In this document: one piece after another, positions 37,776 to 48,900 of the stretch
Layout: each line of letters begins with the position of its first letter
How positions within the stretch are numbered: the stretch's first letter is position 1
NCBI GenBank assembly: GCA_013398015.1
Contig: VZRR01013891.1
Location: 248,001-312,000 of the forward strand
Direction: 5' to 3'
From: Oreocharis arfaki
Lineage: Eukaryota > Chordata > Aves > Passeriformes > Paramythiidae
Length of the DNA stretch: 64,000 bases
Translations under genes and position numbers: made by a program
The notes under the pieces: generated by a model
The model's input: only the letters and a program-made list of their open reading frames with translations
Databases searched by the model: none
What the model was told of the DNA's origin: nothing

Positions 37776-39548
37776 TTATGGAGCGTGGCTTGTAGGTGAC
37801 TGTTCCCACTGGCTGAGGGCTTTGGATAGACAGCAGAAACAAAGAGTGAGTCAGCCTGTGCTTTAGGTTTCATTCCTGTCCACCCCATGTGCTTGCTGAC
37901 CATTCCTCACCAAGCAGGCATGTGCTTGGGACAGGGGGCTGGCTTGGGACTGCTTGAGCACAGGACATGGGAGAACTGGATCTCTCCCCAGCTGTGTGTC
38001 CATTGTGGTCATTGACGCTTGGGAAGGCCTGGAATGGCAGCTCCTGATGGCTAAGGAAAAGTTCTCCGTCTGCTGGGGAGCATCCCTCTGCTGGGATGGG
38101 CCATTGTTCCCTGCCATGGAGTGCTGGATCAGACCGTGGGCCAGTCCCAGAGCTGCCCACGCCACCCTGCAGGCGTGGCACTGCCCGGGTGCGGTGTGGC
38201 CCCGAGCCCACGGTGCCGGGCACTGTCACACCACTGCCCAGCCCGCTCAGCCGGGGACGCAGAGCAAGCAGAGAGCAGCGCGGAAAAGGTCAAACAGCAG
38301 AAGTGGGAAGGAGCTTTTTCTTTCCATTTTAGTAATATTAAAGATCATCCATGCAACAGACTCAGAGCGCTTGATAGTGGATCACGATTCAGTTTGCGAC
38401 ATGCAAATCATTGCTAAGTTTTCAGTAGACAAATGGGCACAGGAAGAGCCCTGGGCACCTTCTGGCACCGGACAGCGCAAACTCAGCTGTGGGAACAGGT
38501 CTTGTTTTATCTGTGGAGCCCTCAGAAGGGGTCAGGGGACACCAGTGCAGCTTGGCAGTGCTCATGTGTCCTCCTGAGGCTGGGGTGGGATGCTCCCTAT
38601 ACCTGAGAGTGTGCAGATTCCCCCTTTCCTCTGAGAAGGCCTGCCAGATGGGGAAATCCAGCTTCTTTTTTTTTTTTCCCATATTTTTCTTGATTGTGGG
38701 TTTTGGGGTTGGTATTTGGTCAGCTCTAGAATATTCTCCATTTTCTCCTGTCCACCTGCAGAGTGAAATGCTGCCAGCTACATTTAGCCCTCTCATTAGC
38801 CTGAATCTTATCCCTTTTCTACATGGTGGCGGGAATTTCCGCTGCTGGGAAGAGAGTTCTAGGTCAATTTATGTAATAAGTAGGAGAAGGTGTCAGAGCT
38901 CTTCACCTTCCCTGCTTTTCTCCTGGTAGCTGCAGACTGCTCTCTGTGTACCAAATCTCCATCTGCAGAGAGGTGCAGAGCCCAGCACACAGGACTAATG
39001 TTCTGGAATTCGGGTTTCTATACATCACACAAATCTGTGTTTCATGCCACAATTGCAAGTCCTAGAAATATCACTGATATTTGAACACTTCAAAAAGCAA
39101 GCCACTGAAAGATCAAATGCATCCATGAGGCTGAATTATTAGTGAAGTGTGATTTGTAAAAATAAAACACCAGCAATTTTATTGACAATAACTACGTGGC
39201 TTCTCATTTTAAAAGGGTTTTTTTAAAAATCATTCTTAACTAAAGATTAATTAATTAAAAGAAGAACTAATTATGGTTGCCTGACAGTCAGCTTCCTTTC
39301 CCTCAGAAATCTCAGGGAATAATTACTTCGTGAAGCTTCTCTTTTTGTTTTTCTTTATTTACTTAAATTTTAATTATGAAAACATATGGTATTTTTTAAT
39401 GAATCTAATACTTGAGAAAGCAGCTTGGCAGTAGTGGCAACCAGAGTCCTTTTGTAAATTTACAGAGCAGAAATGTCACAGCTGTCACAGGGCACAGCCT
39501 TTGGCAAAGCCAGTGTCCCACATCTCCGACCTCACCTAAGGGTGAATT
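37776..39548. other. Non-coding DNA with a GC-rich patch and an AT-rich block
   Basis: 38150-38290 is GC- and CpG-rich and gives overlapping open frames on both strands (up to 207 residues) without family resemblance; it could be a small CpG island 3 kb upstream of WNK2. 39220-39345 is AT-rich with repeated TTAATTAA/CTAATTA words, a possible regulatory element. Confidence 0.5.
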
Positions 39549-40064
39549 ACAGAACAGTTTGGGTTGGAAGGAATCTTAAAGCTCATCTCATCCCTCCCCC
39601 TGCCATGGCAGGGACACCTTCCCCCCTCCCAGGCTGCTCCAAGCCCCATCCAACCTGGCCTTGGACACTCCCAGGCATGGGGCAGCCACAGCTGCTCTGG
39701 GCACCCTGTGCCAGGGCCTCCCGACCCTCACAGGGAACAATTCCTTCCCCATATCCCGTCTATTCCTGCCCTCTGGCAGTGGGAAGCCATTCCTCCCTGT
39801 ACTGGCACTCTAGACCGTTACCCAAAGTCTCTCTCCAGCTCTCTAGGGGTCCCTTTAAGTACTGGAAGGGGCTCTGAGGTCTCCTTGGAGCCTTCTCTTT
39901 TCCAGGTGAACACCCCCAGCTCTCTCGGCCCGTCTCCAGAGCAGAGGGGCTCCAGCCCTCCAATTATTTTTGTGGCATCCTCTGGACCTGTTCCAAAAGG
40001 TCGATATTCTTCTTGTGCTGAGGCCCCCAGAACTGGAGGCAGTGCTCCAGCTGGGTTCTCCAAA
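39549..40064 (-). mobile_element. CR1 LINE 3' fragment, longest copy
   Basis: About 515 bases of reversed CR1, from 'cagaacagtttgggttggaa' through 'gccatggcagggacacctt', 'aagtactggaaggggctctg' and 'cctccaattatttttgtggc' to 'agaactggaggcagtgctcc'. It lies about 0.4 kb upstream of the WNK2 CpG island. The 134- and 174-residue + frames here are repeat-derived. Confidence 0.95.
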
Positions 40065-40494
40065 GCACCGATGGGTGTCGAGATCTGAGTTTCTCTGTCT
40101 AGACTAATTCCAAGTGTTGAGCACAGTGAATGATGGGGTCAATATTCATAGAGTGATTAATGAACTGCCTGGAATAAAGAAAAAAACCCTAAAAAGATAA
40201 CCCCAGGTCGTGAGGCTTGTCATGTGTTCTGACCTGCTGTAGTGTGGGTGGGCTGTGAGGCATTTGCAGTGGCCACACGTGAGTCAGTCCCTGCTCATGC
40301 TTCGTACTTGAGGAATGCTGAAAAATGCTGTGTGGAAAGAGTATTCAGTTCCCTTCAGGTCACCTTCCCTTTGCTTGCAGCCGTGATAATCAGCTGCTTG
40401 GCACAGCCACCTCCTGGATCCAGAGATCGGATGGAGCTGAAGCCCGTGCCCTGCACCCACCCCACCCTCCGCGCGGGAGCGGAGCGCTCGCGGA

Positions 40495-40683
40495 GATGCT
40501 CTGGGGGAGATGTCTGGGGGTGATGCACTCGGGGGCTGCTATGGTGGGGTGCTCTGGAGGGAAGGTTCTCGGGGGGATGCCCTCGAGGGGTGCTCTCGGC
40601 GGGAGGCTCTGGAGGGGATGCACTCGGGGGATGCTTGCCGGGAGGATGCTCCCGGAGGACGCTCTCTGGGGATGCTCTCGGGC
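40495..40683 (+). repeat. Degenerate G-rich minisatellite upstream of WNK2
   Basis: About ten to twelve imperfect copies of a unit of roughly 13-20 bases around GATGCTCTCGGGGG run in tandem; recognisable starts include GATGCTCTGGGGG, GATGCACTCGGGGG, GATGCCCTCGAGGGG and GATGCTCTCGGG. The + strand carries frequent runs of 3-6 G, which could form G-quadruplexes. Frames through it read as repeated Gly-Asp-Ala-Leu-like peptides with no known homologue, so it is treated as non-coding promoter-proximal repeat. Confidence 0.8.
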
Positions 40684-40937
40684 CCGTGCGGGCACCTGCC
40701 GAGGGGGCGGACGCTGTCGGGCTCGGAGCGAGGCGGCGGCGGGGCGCAGGACCCTCCCATTGTCTGCGGCGGCGCCGGGCAGGGCGGGGGAACCGGGGGT
40801 CGAGGACGAGGGGCGGCCGCCCACCCTCCGCAGCCTCATTGGCGGCCGCCGAGCGCCGGTGCCTTAAACGGGCGCCGCCCGGGTGCGCTCCCATTGACAA
40901 AAAGCGGCGGCGGGGCGGGGGGCGCGGCGGGGCTGCC

Positions 40938-41429
40938 NNNNNNNNNNNNNNNNNNNNNNNNNNNNNNNNNNNNNNNNNNNNNNNNNNNNNNNNNNNNNNN
41001 NNNNNNNNNNNNNNNNNNNNNNNNNNNNNNNNNNNNNNNNNNNNNNNNNNNNNNNNNNNNNNNNNNNNNNNNNNNNNNNNNNNNNNNNNNNNNNNNNNNN
41101 NNNNNNNNNNNNNNNNNNNNNNNNNNNNNNNNNNNNNNNNNNNNNNNNNNNNNNNNNNNNNNNNNNNNNNNNNNNNNNNNNNNNNNNNNNNNNNNNNNNN
41201 NNNNNNNNNNNNNNNNNNNNNNNNNNNNNNNNNNNNNNNNNNNNNNNNNNNNNNNNNNNNNNNNNNNNNNNNNNNNNNNNNNNNNNNNNNNNNNNNNNNN
41301 NNNNNNNNNNNNNNNNNNNNNNNNNNNNNNNNNNNNNNNNNNNNNNNNNNNNNNNNNNNNNNNNNNNNNNNNNNNNNNNNNNNNNNNNNNNNNNNNNNNN
41401 NNNNNNNNNNNNNNNNNNNNNNNNNNNNN
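40938..41429. other. Assembly gap (492 N) in the WNK2 promoter or 5' UTR
   Basis: A run of undetermined bases sits in the most GC-rich part of the island, just upstream of the start codon. Very GC-rich templates drop out easily in sequencing, which would explain the position. Very long open frames crossing this interval on both strands are artefacts of translating N. Confidence 0.99.
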
Positions 41430-41482
41430 TTCCAGCGACTGCCGAGCCCGGCGCTCCCCCGGCTGCGGAGACCGGCGTGAAC
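41430..41482 (+). other. WNK2: Visible part of the WNK2 5' UTR
   Basis: These 53 bases lie between the assembly gap and the start codon and are GC-rich with several CpGs. The frame of the protein is open here, but no ATG precedes 41483; a GTG at 41477 is not a likely start. The transcription start must lie in or upstream of the gap, so upstream ORFs cannot be judged. Confidence 0.7.
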
Positions 41483-42076
41483 ATGGATGGGCCCGGCGGC
41501 GAGGGGAGCGGGGCAGCCGCGGACACGGGCGCTGCTGCAGCGCCGGGAGCCCCCGGGGCCCCCGCCCCGCCGGCCCGCGGCCCCGGCTCCAGGGACCCCA
41601 AGCTGGTCCATCAGCGGTTCCTGCGAAGGAGCGTGGTGGACTCGGACCAGGAGGAGCCTGCCTTCGACCTGCCCGAGGCGGAGCACCAGCGGAGAATCAT
41701 CCTGCTCCCCAAAACCAGGAGGATAATCGCGGAGCGGGCGAAGGCGGGGCAGGGGGCAGCGGAGGCGGCGGGCCGGGAGGCCGAGTGCTCCGGGGAGCCG
41801 CGGGCAACGCCGGCCTCGGGCAGCGCCGCGGGCGCCGAGGAGCAGAAGGAGCCAGGCAAGGATGCGGAGCGGAGAGAGGCGCAGGATGCTGCCAAGGACC
41901 AGGGCAAAGCTAAGAAAGAGGAGCCCGAGGAGGAGGCTGACATGAAAGCGGTTGCCACCTCGCCGGATGGCAGATTCCTAAAGTTTGATATTGAACTCGG
42001 GCGGGGATCCTTCAAAACGGTCTACAAGGGTCTGGACACGGAGACGTGGGTGGAAGTCGCGTGGTGTGAACTGCAG
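41483..42076 (+). CDS. WNK2: WNK2 exon 1: N-terminus and start of the kinase domain (partial gene)
   Basis: This is the first coding exon of a with-no-lysine Ser/Thr kinase, a cytosolic family that senses chloride and osmotic state and acts through SPAK/OSR1 on cation-chloride cotransporters. It encodes 198 residues. Residues 1-43 are Ala/Pro/Gly-rich. Residues 44-59 (QRFLRRSVVDSDQEEP) and 70-87 (RRIILLPKTRRIIAERAK) resemble mammalian WNK2. Residues 88-153 are charged and low-complexity. The kinase domain starts near residue 163 (GRFLKFDIELGRGSFKTVYKG). Lys178 in the glycine-rich loop is the WNK catalytic lysine, and Cys195 in AWCELQ sits where other kinases have lysine; the 17-residue spacing matches WNK1 K233/C250. 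The start is the ATG at 41483, with A at -3 and G at +4; the frame stays open upstream without another ATG before the gap. WNK3 has a very similar kinase start but Ala rather than Ser in the loop and a different N-terminus. The leader seems somewhat shorter than the mammalian one. Identification is from remembered family sequence. Confidence 0.93.
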
Positions 42077-42082
42077 GTAAGC
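42077..42082 (+). other. WNK2: Splice donor of WNK2 exon 1
   Basis: The exon ends CTGCAG and is followed by GTAAGC, a near-consensus donor. The cut after 42076 leaves 594 coding bases, exactly 198 codons, so the intron is phase 0. The peptide breaks after AWCELQ, where other vertebrate WNK genes continue with DRKLTK in the next exon. A run of T follows about 25 bases downstream. Reading through would add a short non-homologous tail and stop at 42157. Confidence 0.93.
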
Positions 42083-42921
42083 CCAGCTGATCCTCCTGTG
42101 CTTTTTTTTTTTTTCCCCTGCCTTATAAGCCGGGAACTAAAGGCACCGTGCCGGTGACATCCAGAGCAGCTCAGCCCTGAGCAGCCTTTATGGTCACCAT
42201 CGCTTAGGATCCAGTGTCTAACTATAGCGCAATATCCCCATTGGCTCCGGATCCACCACCTTATGTACACTCCTCCCACGCTTAACCCCCTCGGCCCGGC
42301 GCCGCTCCAGCCGCGGGTGCCGCGCAGGACCCGCCTGGCGCAGCGAAGGTCACGCGTGGCTCCCGCGGCCGTGGGAAAGGGCGGAGCGGAGCGGGGCTGC
42401 TCGGCCCCGGCCCCTTGTCGGGGCAGCAGCTCTGCGTTAAAATGACACCGACAGTCAATGATTTGGAGTGCGTTTGCAGGAGTGAAATTTCCTTTTGTGC
42501 TGTGGCTTCATAATGGCTGAGGAGCTGCTCCCCCCGACCACGGAATTGTCACTATCCCTGTGAATCAAACCTCCAAATAGGCCCCAGTGCTTGCTTTTTT
42601 TTAGACGTCGTGTGTGCAGTGCTTTGGTTAGGTTGAAGACCCATCTGTCCAAATACCTTTAAAAAGGCATATTTTTACATTAAAGTTCTAGATCTTTAGA
42701 ATGAAGTGATATCATCCAGTAACAGTTGAAGCCATCCAGTAATATCTAAAGAGAATGAAGGTTTAGATGCTGTTTCTTGCTGTTACCCTGTTCTTGGTGG
42801 GTTTTGTAGCCTTTGATAAAAATCACAGTAGTACATGTTTTTTGGTTGGTTTTTTTTTTTGCTTATAGTTCCTGTTACCTCACTTTTGTTGGCATCCATT
42901 GGAATGAGACCTATCTAAGAG

Positions 42922-42967
42922 AAAATATCTAGATAGTCTGTACTATCTAGTACAGACTTGATATTTT
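42922..42967. repeat. Imperfect palindrome in WNK2 intron 1
   Basis: Inner perfect arms AGTCTGTACT (42935-42944) and AGTACAGACT (42949-42958) enclose ATCT. Outer arms AAAATATC (42922-42929) and GATATTTT (42960-42967) also pair, with a 5-base versus 1-base bulge between. It could fold into an 18-bp stem in RNA or a cruciform in DNA. Confidence 0.9.
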
Positions 42968-45900
42968 TTATTTTCAGCCTGAGTTACCTTGTAACTTAGG
43001 TGAAATGAGGTTTAACTCTTTATTATAATTTAGGGTCTTTAAACTCCCAGTGGGTGGTTGAGCTTTAAGGCCTACAAGAGTATTTGAAACTGACATGGGA
43101 ATAACATGTTATTTTAAGTCTGAGCTCCTGGTTGTTTGTTTATATTTTAATGTTGCCCTGATCTGTTTGTAAATTACTCCTGGCTGCCTGGGATAGCTGG
43201 GGATGGATGTGCAGCCACATCTTTATTCTCTGATGATTTCATTACACAACATAATCATAATTCACTGCAGCACTGCTCCCTTAATAAAAATTATGGGGAA
43301 CACTTCTCAGTCTTCATAGTCGTGCATTCCCCGGCTTCTATTAGACAGGGATGCAGAATGGGAAACACAGCAGCCAGGCAAGGTATGGAGGGCTGGGGGT
43401 GAGGGGCTGAACCCCTCTCTCTTCCAGCCCGGGGGGTCCTGGAGGGTTTGTGGGGCAAGGGGGGAGCATGGGGGATTGCCAAGGGGATTTAAAAGAGAGC
43501 TGCTGGAGGGAAGCCTGGGGGCAGGCCTGGGCTTTGTCTGGCTTTGCTGAGAACTGAATCCTGAGTGTGTAACGCTTCTACTTCAGCAGCCCGAAATCCG
43601 TGAGGGCTGGTGACTGGGATGCTGATGGAGGGCAGGTTGTCCGTAGGAAAAGGCTGATGCTGCTCCTGTCAGTCCATCCAGCCCAGGCCAGCTCCATCAC
43701 TGCAGAGCCATTGCACAGACTCGGAATTCAGCATGGTGCCAGGTCTTCTCAGAGTGCTCTGGCAGGGGGATTGACATAGATGTATTTTCCATGTATTTTC
43801 TGTAACAGAGCATCTTTAACGACCGAAGCCTGCCAAATGTATTGGAGATGCAGCATGGAAATGCTAGAGTCTGGGTCATGTAGACCTCAGGAAGAGACTG
43901 GGAAGGGAAAACTGCAGTGTGAAAGCTTTCTAGCCTGGTGAATGGCCTTCCTCTTAGTTACGCTTGTTTAGGAATTCTTAAACTGACTGCATGTGAGGAA
44001 ATCTGTTTAATGCTCAAATTCCCATTAGTTTTCAGCATATATGCTTCAGCCCCAATCAGATCTTACTCCTAGATATTTTCTATTTAATACAGGATTTGCT
44101 TTAGGCCTCTAATTGTGGAAAGAAAACTCTATTGTTTGGCTGCTTTAGAGAAATTGGTGTGAATCCCTAGGAGGCAGGGGCTGCTGGGTCTCCTTAAGCT
44201 CTGCTGTGTGCAGGTTTGAGTGATGCCAGAGGTAATGCGAGATGGTATGTGACTCTGGAAGCCAGTGCTTTGGTCTGGATTGGGAAAGCCTCATTGAATG
44301 ACAAAAGCCTTTAACGACTACAGGATTAAAGCCTGTGCCTCTGGGCTGGATTTGCATGGAGGAGGCGATGGGAGAAGGTGTGAATGGCTGTGTTGTCCCC
44401 AGCTTTTTGACTTGCAGAATACTCTCTCAGTTCAGCTGGGGAATTTTAGGGAAAACATTCAGAGGGTGCTTTCAAGTAAATCACTTTATTAATGGCGGGT
44501 TTTTTTTGTGAGCTGTGCCGGTTAGATCTGCCCCATTTGTCTTTCTCTGCACAAATTTGAAGATCCCTATAGGTAGCAGAAGACTGAGTGGAAGCCATCA
44601 CATCACTGTGCTGTTGGAGACAAAATGCCTTCCTCTGCAGCCTCACACCATCAGAACCCAGCCCAGAGCCTTCTTGTGGAAAAATTGCTACAACCTGTAG
44701 TTTGTTTCATCTGGAGATGCGCTTGTGCTTGTTACAGTGGGAGCGGGGAAGTTAAAGCGAGCGGCGTTGAGGTTCCATGCGGGCATTAATCCTCTGCCCT
44801 GGCTCAGCGGTTTTTCAGCCCGGTTGTGCTGTTGCCTGTGTGTCTGTCTTTATCCGTCTGTACAAAGGCCTCGCGAGCCATTCTTGTTCAGTGGCTTTAT
44901 TACATTGAAAAGACGGCTTTAGGGTTCAGAACTGAAATCATGGCTCTGATTAGGGCAGGATCCAAGCGCTAACCAAATGATATGGGCTTTAGACCCGTCT
45001 GAAGAGGTGAAAGCTGTAGTTGAATTCTAGCTAGAAAATAAGGCTATTGTTCCTTCGTGAAGCTGAAGTGCCAGAGCAGGATTAGTGTGTCCTTGCCGTT
45101 TTGGAAGGGTTTGCACTCCAAGGTTTTCAGCAGCTATAATTAATATTAATTGATGGCGTACAATCGCTGTGTGGTGAGGCTTTGGCATAACAGTATTGCA
45201 GTGGTGCACTCCTAAGTAAAATGTTGGGTCATGAATAAGGAATACAGGCTTTGCCACTCCCCTGCTTGCAAGCCAAATATCCCTTTTATTTAGATGAATG
45301 GTTTCGAAACGCCCATCACGTTTCCCTTTGGGAATATATAGGGACTCTGCAAAGAGTCAGACCTGGTGCCATGAAATGCAGGGGCCTCATTGTATTTTAT
45401 GGTTCTTGCTTGGACTGTGAATACTGACGTTGTATTTAATTTTATTTCTTGAGAAATGGGGAGAAGTTGGGCTGTCTTATCCTGCTGTTGCAGGAAGGTG
45501 GGAAATGCCTGGTGATCACCACAGGGAAGCCAGGCTTTTTCCAGTGCATATGGATGCTTAGATGGATGCAGGACACTTGGTGTGTGGTGCTCCGTGCTCT
45601 GAGAGTGTGTGGGAGTCCTGAACTGAGCTCAGTCCCAGGACGCATCAAGATGTTGGATGATGGAGGTATTTGGGCAGCTGTGTAAGAGCAAAGGATGAGC
45701 AGAGGTCAGTTCTTCTTCCACACCCAGAGAGCTGAAGTTGGAAATCCAGGGTATTAGAATTAGTTCTGACAGCATTTTCCGATGGCCACCGAACCGAGGG
45801 GTCTGCAAGGTAGAACAGCCAGGAATAGCCGTGCTGCTCTGGTGGCAGTGTTCTGCTCCCCACACCCACAGTTTGCTGTGGGCTTCTGCTAGTTCTGCTA

Positions 45901-48900
45901 TAGTTATGTAGGGAAAAACTTAATTATCTTTAAAAGTTAAGCATTTTAATTCATGGTTTCATAGCACTTTTTTGCTTTTTATGTTGCTGCCAGTCTCTTC
46001 AAACTGCTTGAACCAAAGGAAAGAATGTGGAATTACGCTGGATTTTTGAAGTGACTCAGTTATTTGGGAGCTTCAAATTTTTGGGGGGCATGGATCTTAA
46101 TTTTCAGTGAAATTCAAATGTGGATGTGTTTTTGGACATGTCTTAAATTATCTCTTCCCATATTAATACTACATATGAATCAAATGAATTTTCTTGATCT
46201 CAGTTTTTATCCCTCTACATGGGATGCTCACCCAGATTGGCTGCCTGATTTTGATATGGCATGAATGGTCTAAAAGTACGAGATGAAACTAGACTTGGTT
46301 TTAATGCAAGGTGAATAAAAGGGACATTTAAAATTATTAATGCTGGACCTTAGGGAACTTGCCTATGTTTGTTTCTAAGGCAAATAACCTCTCCTTGAAG
46401 CAAGATTTAAAGTTTGACCGGGAAAGGGAGGAAAAGCTATTTATTTCTAAGTGTGCTGTGATCCCTATATAACTATTTTCTTAACATTTTAAGCTGTGTT
46501 TTCATTCTTATGTTCATTCAGAACATGTGCAATTGTTGAAGAGACATCGAGGACTGTCGCTCAGATGTTTTGATGTAAGCAGCTATGTTTGCATGGTTAA
46601 AAGTGGGAGCCAATAGGATAGACAGTGTTAAAGCAAGTTTGCTTTGCTTTAGCTGGCAAATCAGTGCTGGCAAAATTAATGATGTGGAAGAGGGAGGATG
46701 TCTTGTGCCCCTGCATTGAAGTTCCAGGGTTGTTCTTCCTAAAAAGGGTAGTAACTCCGGGATTTCCACGGGTGTGGTAGTTTGGCTTTTGTTAGTATCC
46801 TTGCTGGCTGGCAGCATTCATCTGATGTCGAAATATAGCAGGTTACTATTTGTGCTGGTAGTTTATTGGCCAGTAAACTTTGTAGTGTAAATGAACAGAA
46901 TAATTTAGAAAGTCTGGGAGAAGAAAGGAGAGACTGTACCTGAAAGCTTGAATCTGGTATTGCTGTCTGCTCACAGTAAGTGAACTCCCAGACCAATTTT
47001 GTCTGTTTCCAGTTAATTCTTGCAAAAGTGTCTTCTTTTTAAATTGAAACAATTGGTTTAGCTGTGCTTTACAGTGTCGGTATGCAAGTGTGTGCCTGTA
47101 TCACTGGTGTTTGTCAGCAGAGCTGTTGCCCTGGCATGGAGAAGCAGGGCAGGGATATGGTAGTGAACTATTAATAGACGGCTTCTCAAATTCAGTAAAT
47201 GAAATAGAGCTGGGTCAGACTTCACATTCTGCTTGTGGATCACACAAGACTCCTTTCTTTTGCTTTTGAGCACGTTGTGCCCAAAGGTTGGTTGTGTGCT
47301 CTTTTAATTCTAGTGAAGCTCTTCATGCTAAATGTGTGGGTCCAGCTGCCATAAGAAGAAATTACTTCGAATCAGAACACTGTGTAAAGGATATTTCTGG
47401 TCCCTTTGGTCATCTCATGCCCACAGCTGATGGGGGGTGGGAAAAGTCGATGTTGCAAGCTGTCACCGTGGCGATCCTTACAATTGATATGCTGCCTGAC
47501 ATGAGTAACGTTTGCATGTCGCATTTACACTGGTGGTATTGTTTTGTGGTTAGAGTGTTGGAGAGGTTTAAAAGCTCAGAGGCAATGGTAATGATGTGCT
47601 AAAAGATGCTGGCTACTGGAGCTAATGCGTTTTGATAGTCTGAATGATTAGAGATGCTGCAGAGGTTTGGAAAAGTCTTTTGGACTGGTAGGTGGAAGGT
47701 AGAAGCCCTACTGTAAGGGTTGGGTGTGAAGGCATTGTTGAGGAGGGGAGGTAGGGATAAATCTCTCCTGCCTCAGGAGCCTGCTGCAGTGGCTCCTGTG
47801 GGTTCGAGCGCTGAAAAGTTTGGCTTTTAGATTTGCTATGATGTGGCTTTTGGTGGCCAGCAGCAGGACACTTACCTGTGTGTGCATTAAGCTCTGGGCT
47901 GGTCAGAAGACATAAATATAAGCTAAGTGCTGACGTGTGATCCCTGGACAGGCCGTAGGCGTGAGGAAAGGGCAGCCAAAGGTGCGTCACACGAGATGTG
48001 TGACACTTGGCACTCCTGCTGGAAGAGACGTCTTCATTGCGCTGCAACTGGAGGGGCTTGCAAATAGCAGCTGGAGAATATCCAGAAGGGTCATGTGGAA
48101 GCAGAACTGGTTTTCTTCATGTTTAAGTTTATATATGTGATATTGAAGGCATGTTTGGAAATGTATCTTTTCCCTGAAGTGACAGTGGTGGACAGCATGG
48201 GTGCTATCCCCGTGTTGACTTTGGTGTGCCTGGAACTGAGGTTGGCTGAGAAGGGCAGCCTGGGATTTTCCTTGTGGGGCTGAGAAGTCAAGTGGAAACA
48301 ACCTCCCGTCTGGTACCTTGCTATTCCTATGTAGCTCTGAAAGGAGGGAACCACCTCCCTGTTTCCTGCTGCCCTCCTGCCTCCTGGGAAGCAGATGTCA
48401 GCCTTCCTGCCGGGGGTTCACAGCCACGCTCCCCTCAGCACTGCCTGGAGTCTGCGCCAGTGCGAGAGCACTCGTAGATCCTTCTGAATCCAGTTTCTAC
48501 AGAAACCACAAAATAGAGCCCCTTTTATGTTTTAGACTGGTCCCTTGCTCTGGAATGGACTAATCTTCAAACCATAAGCAACTTCCCATATCCCTGATTA
48601 AAATCTCATTGTCCTCCAAAGGAATTGGGTCCATATCTCCTTCTGGCATTATGCTTATCCCAAACTGTGTTTGTTGGGAATTTTGTCCGTTCAGAATTAG
48701 CTGCCTAGCTTCTGAGTGGTTCTTTTGACATGCAAATGCCCATGCCCTGTAAAAGACACAGGGAGTTTGGGACAAGGAGTTCTGCTTGTTCTCCTGTGTC
48801 CCCTGCCATCACCTGTGTTGAGGATACAAGTTGTCACATGGTGCTGAACAATCTAAACCTTAGGAAGCATCTTATTTCCCAGCTAGCTGTCTGTAGGAAT

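Larger units (their letters stand above)
40380..42440 (+). promoter_or_regulatory. WNK2: CpG-island promoter of WNK2
   Basis: GC content and CpG density rise sharply from about 40.44 kb and fall off near 42.44 kb, spanning the promoter, exon 1 and the first 360 bases of the intron. Visible elements are an inverted CCAAT box (ATTGG, 40838-40842), a NotI-type GCGGCCGC at 40812-40819, and GC-box-like G-rich runs at 40905-40935. No TATA box is apparent. The core promoter probably lies at or inside the gap 40938-41429. The layout fits a housekeeping-style island promoter firing rightward into WNK2; a transcription start was not mapped. Confidence 0.8.

Noticed and set aside
39473..40088. 134- and 174-residue + frames just upstream of WNK2, considered as an upstream exon
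   Set aside because: They lie in the antisense CR1 copy 39549-40064, and such 'CSKPHPTWPWTLPG' peptides recur at every CR1 end.
40355..41913. Very long open frames (up to 467 residues) on both strands across the WNK2 island
   Set aside because: They exist because a 492-base run of N is translated as unknown residues and because GC-rich DNA has few stops. Only the frame starting at 41483 has homology and a matching splice site.
41483..42076. Assignment to WNK3 or WNK1 instead of WNK2
   Set aside because: The kinase start resembles WNK3, but the loop has Ser rather than Ala, and the two N-terminal motifs match WNK2. WNK1 differs at ELGRG and ETWVEV.
42077..42157. Read-through of WNK2 exon 1 into the intron as a short isoform
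   Set aside because: The added residues are low-complexity (a poly-Phe run from poly-T) and would follow a strong, family-conserved splice donor; no evidence supports use.
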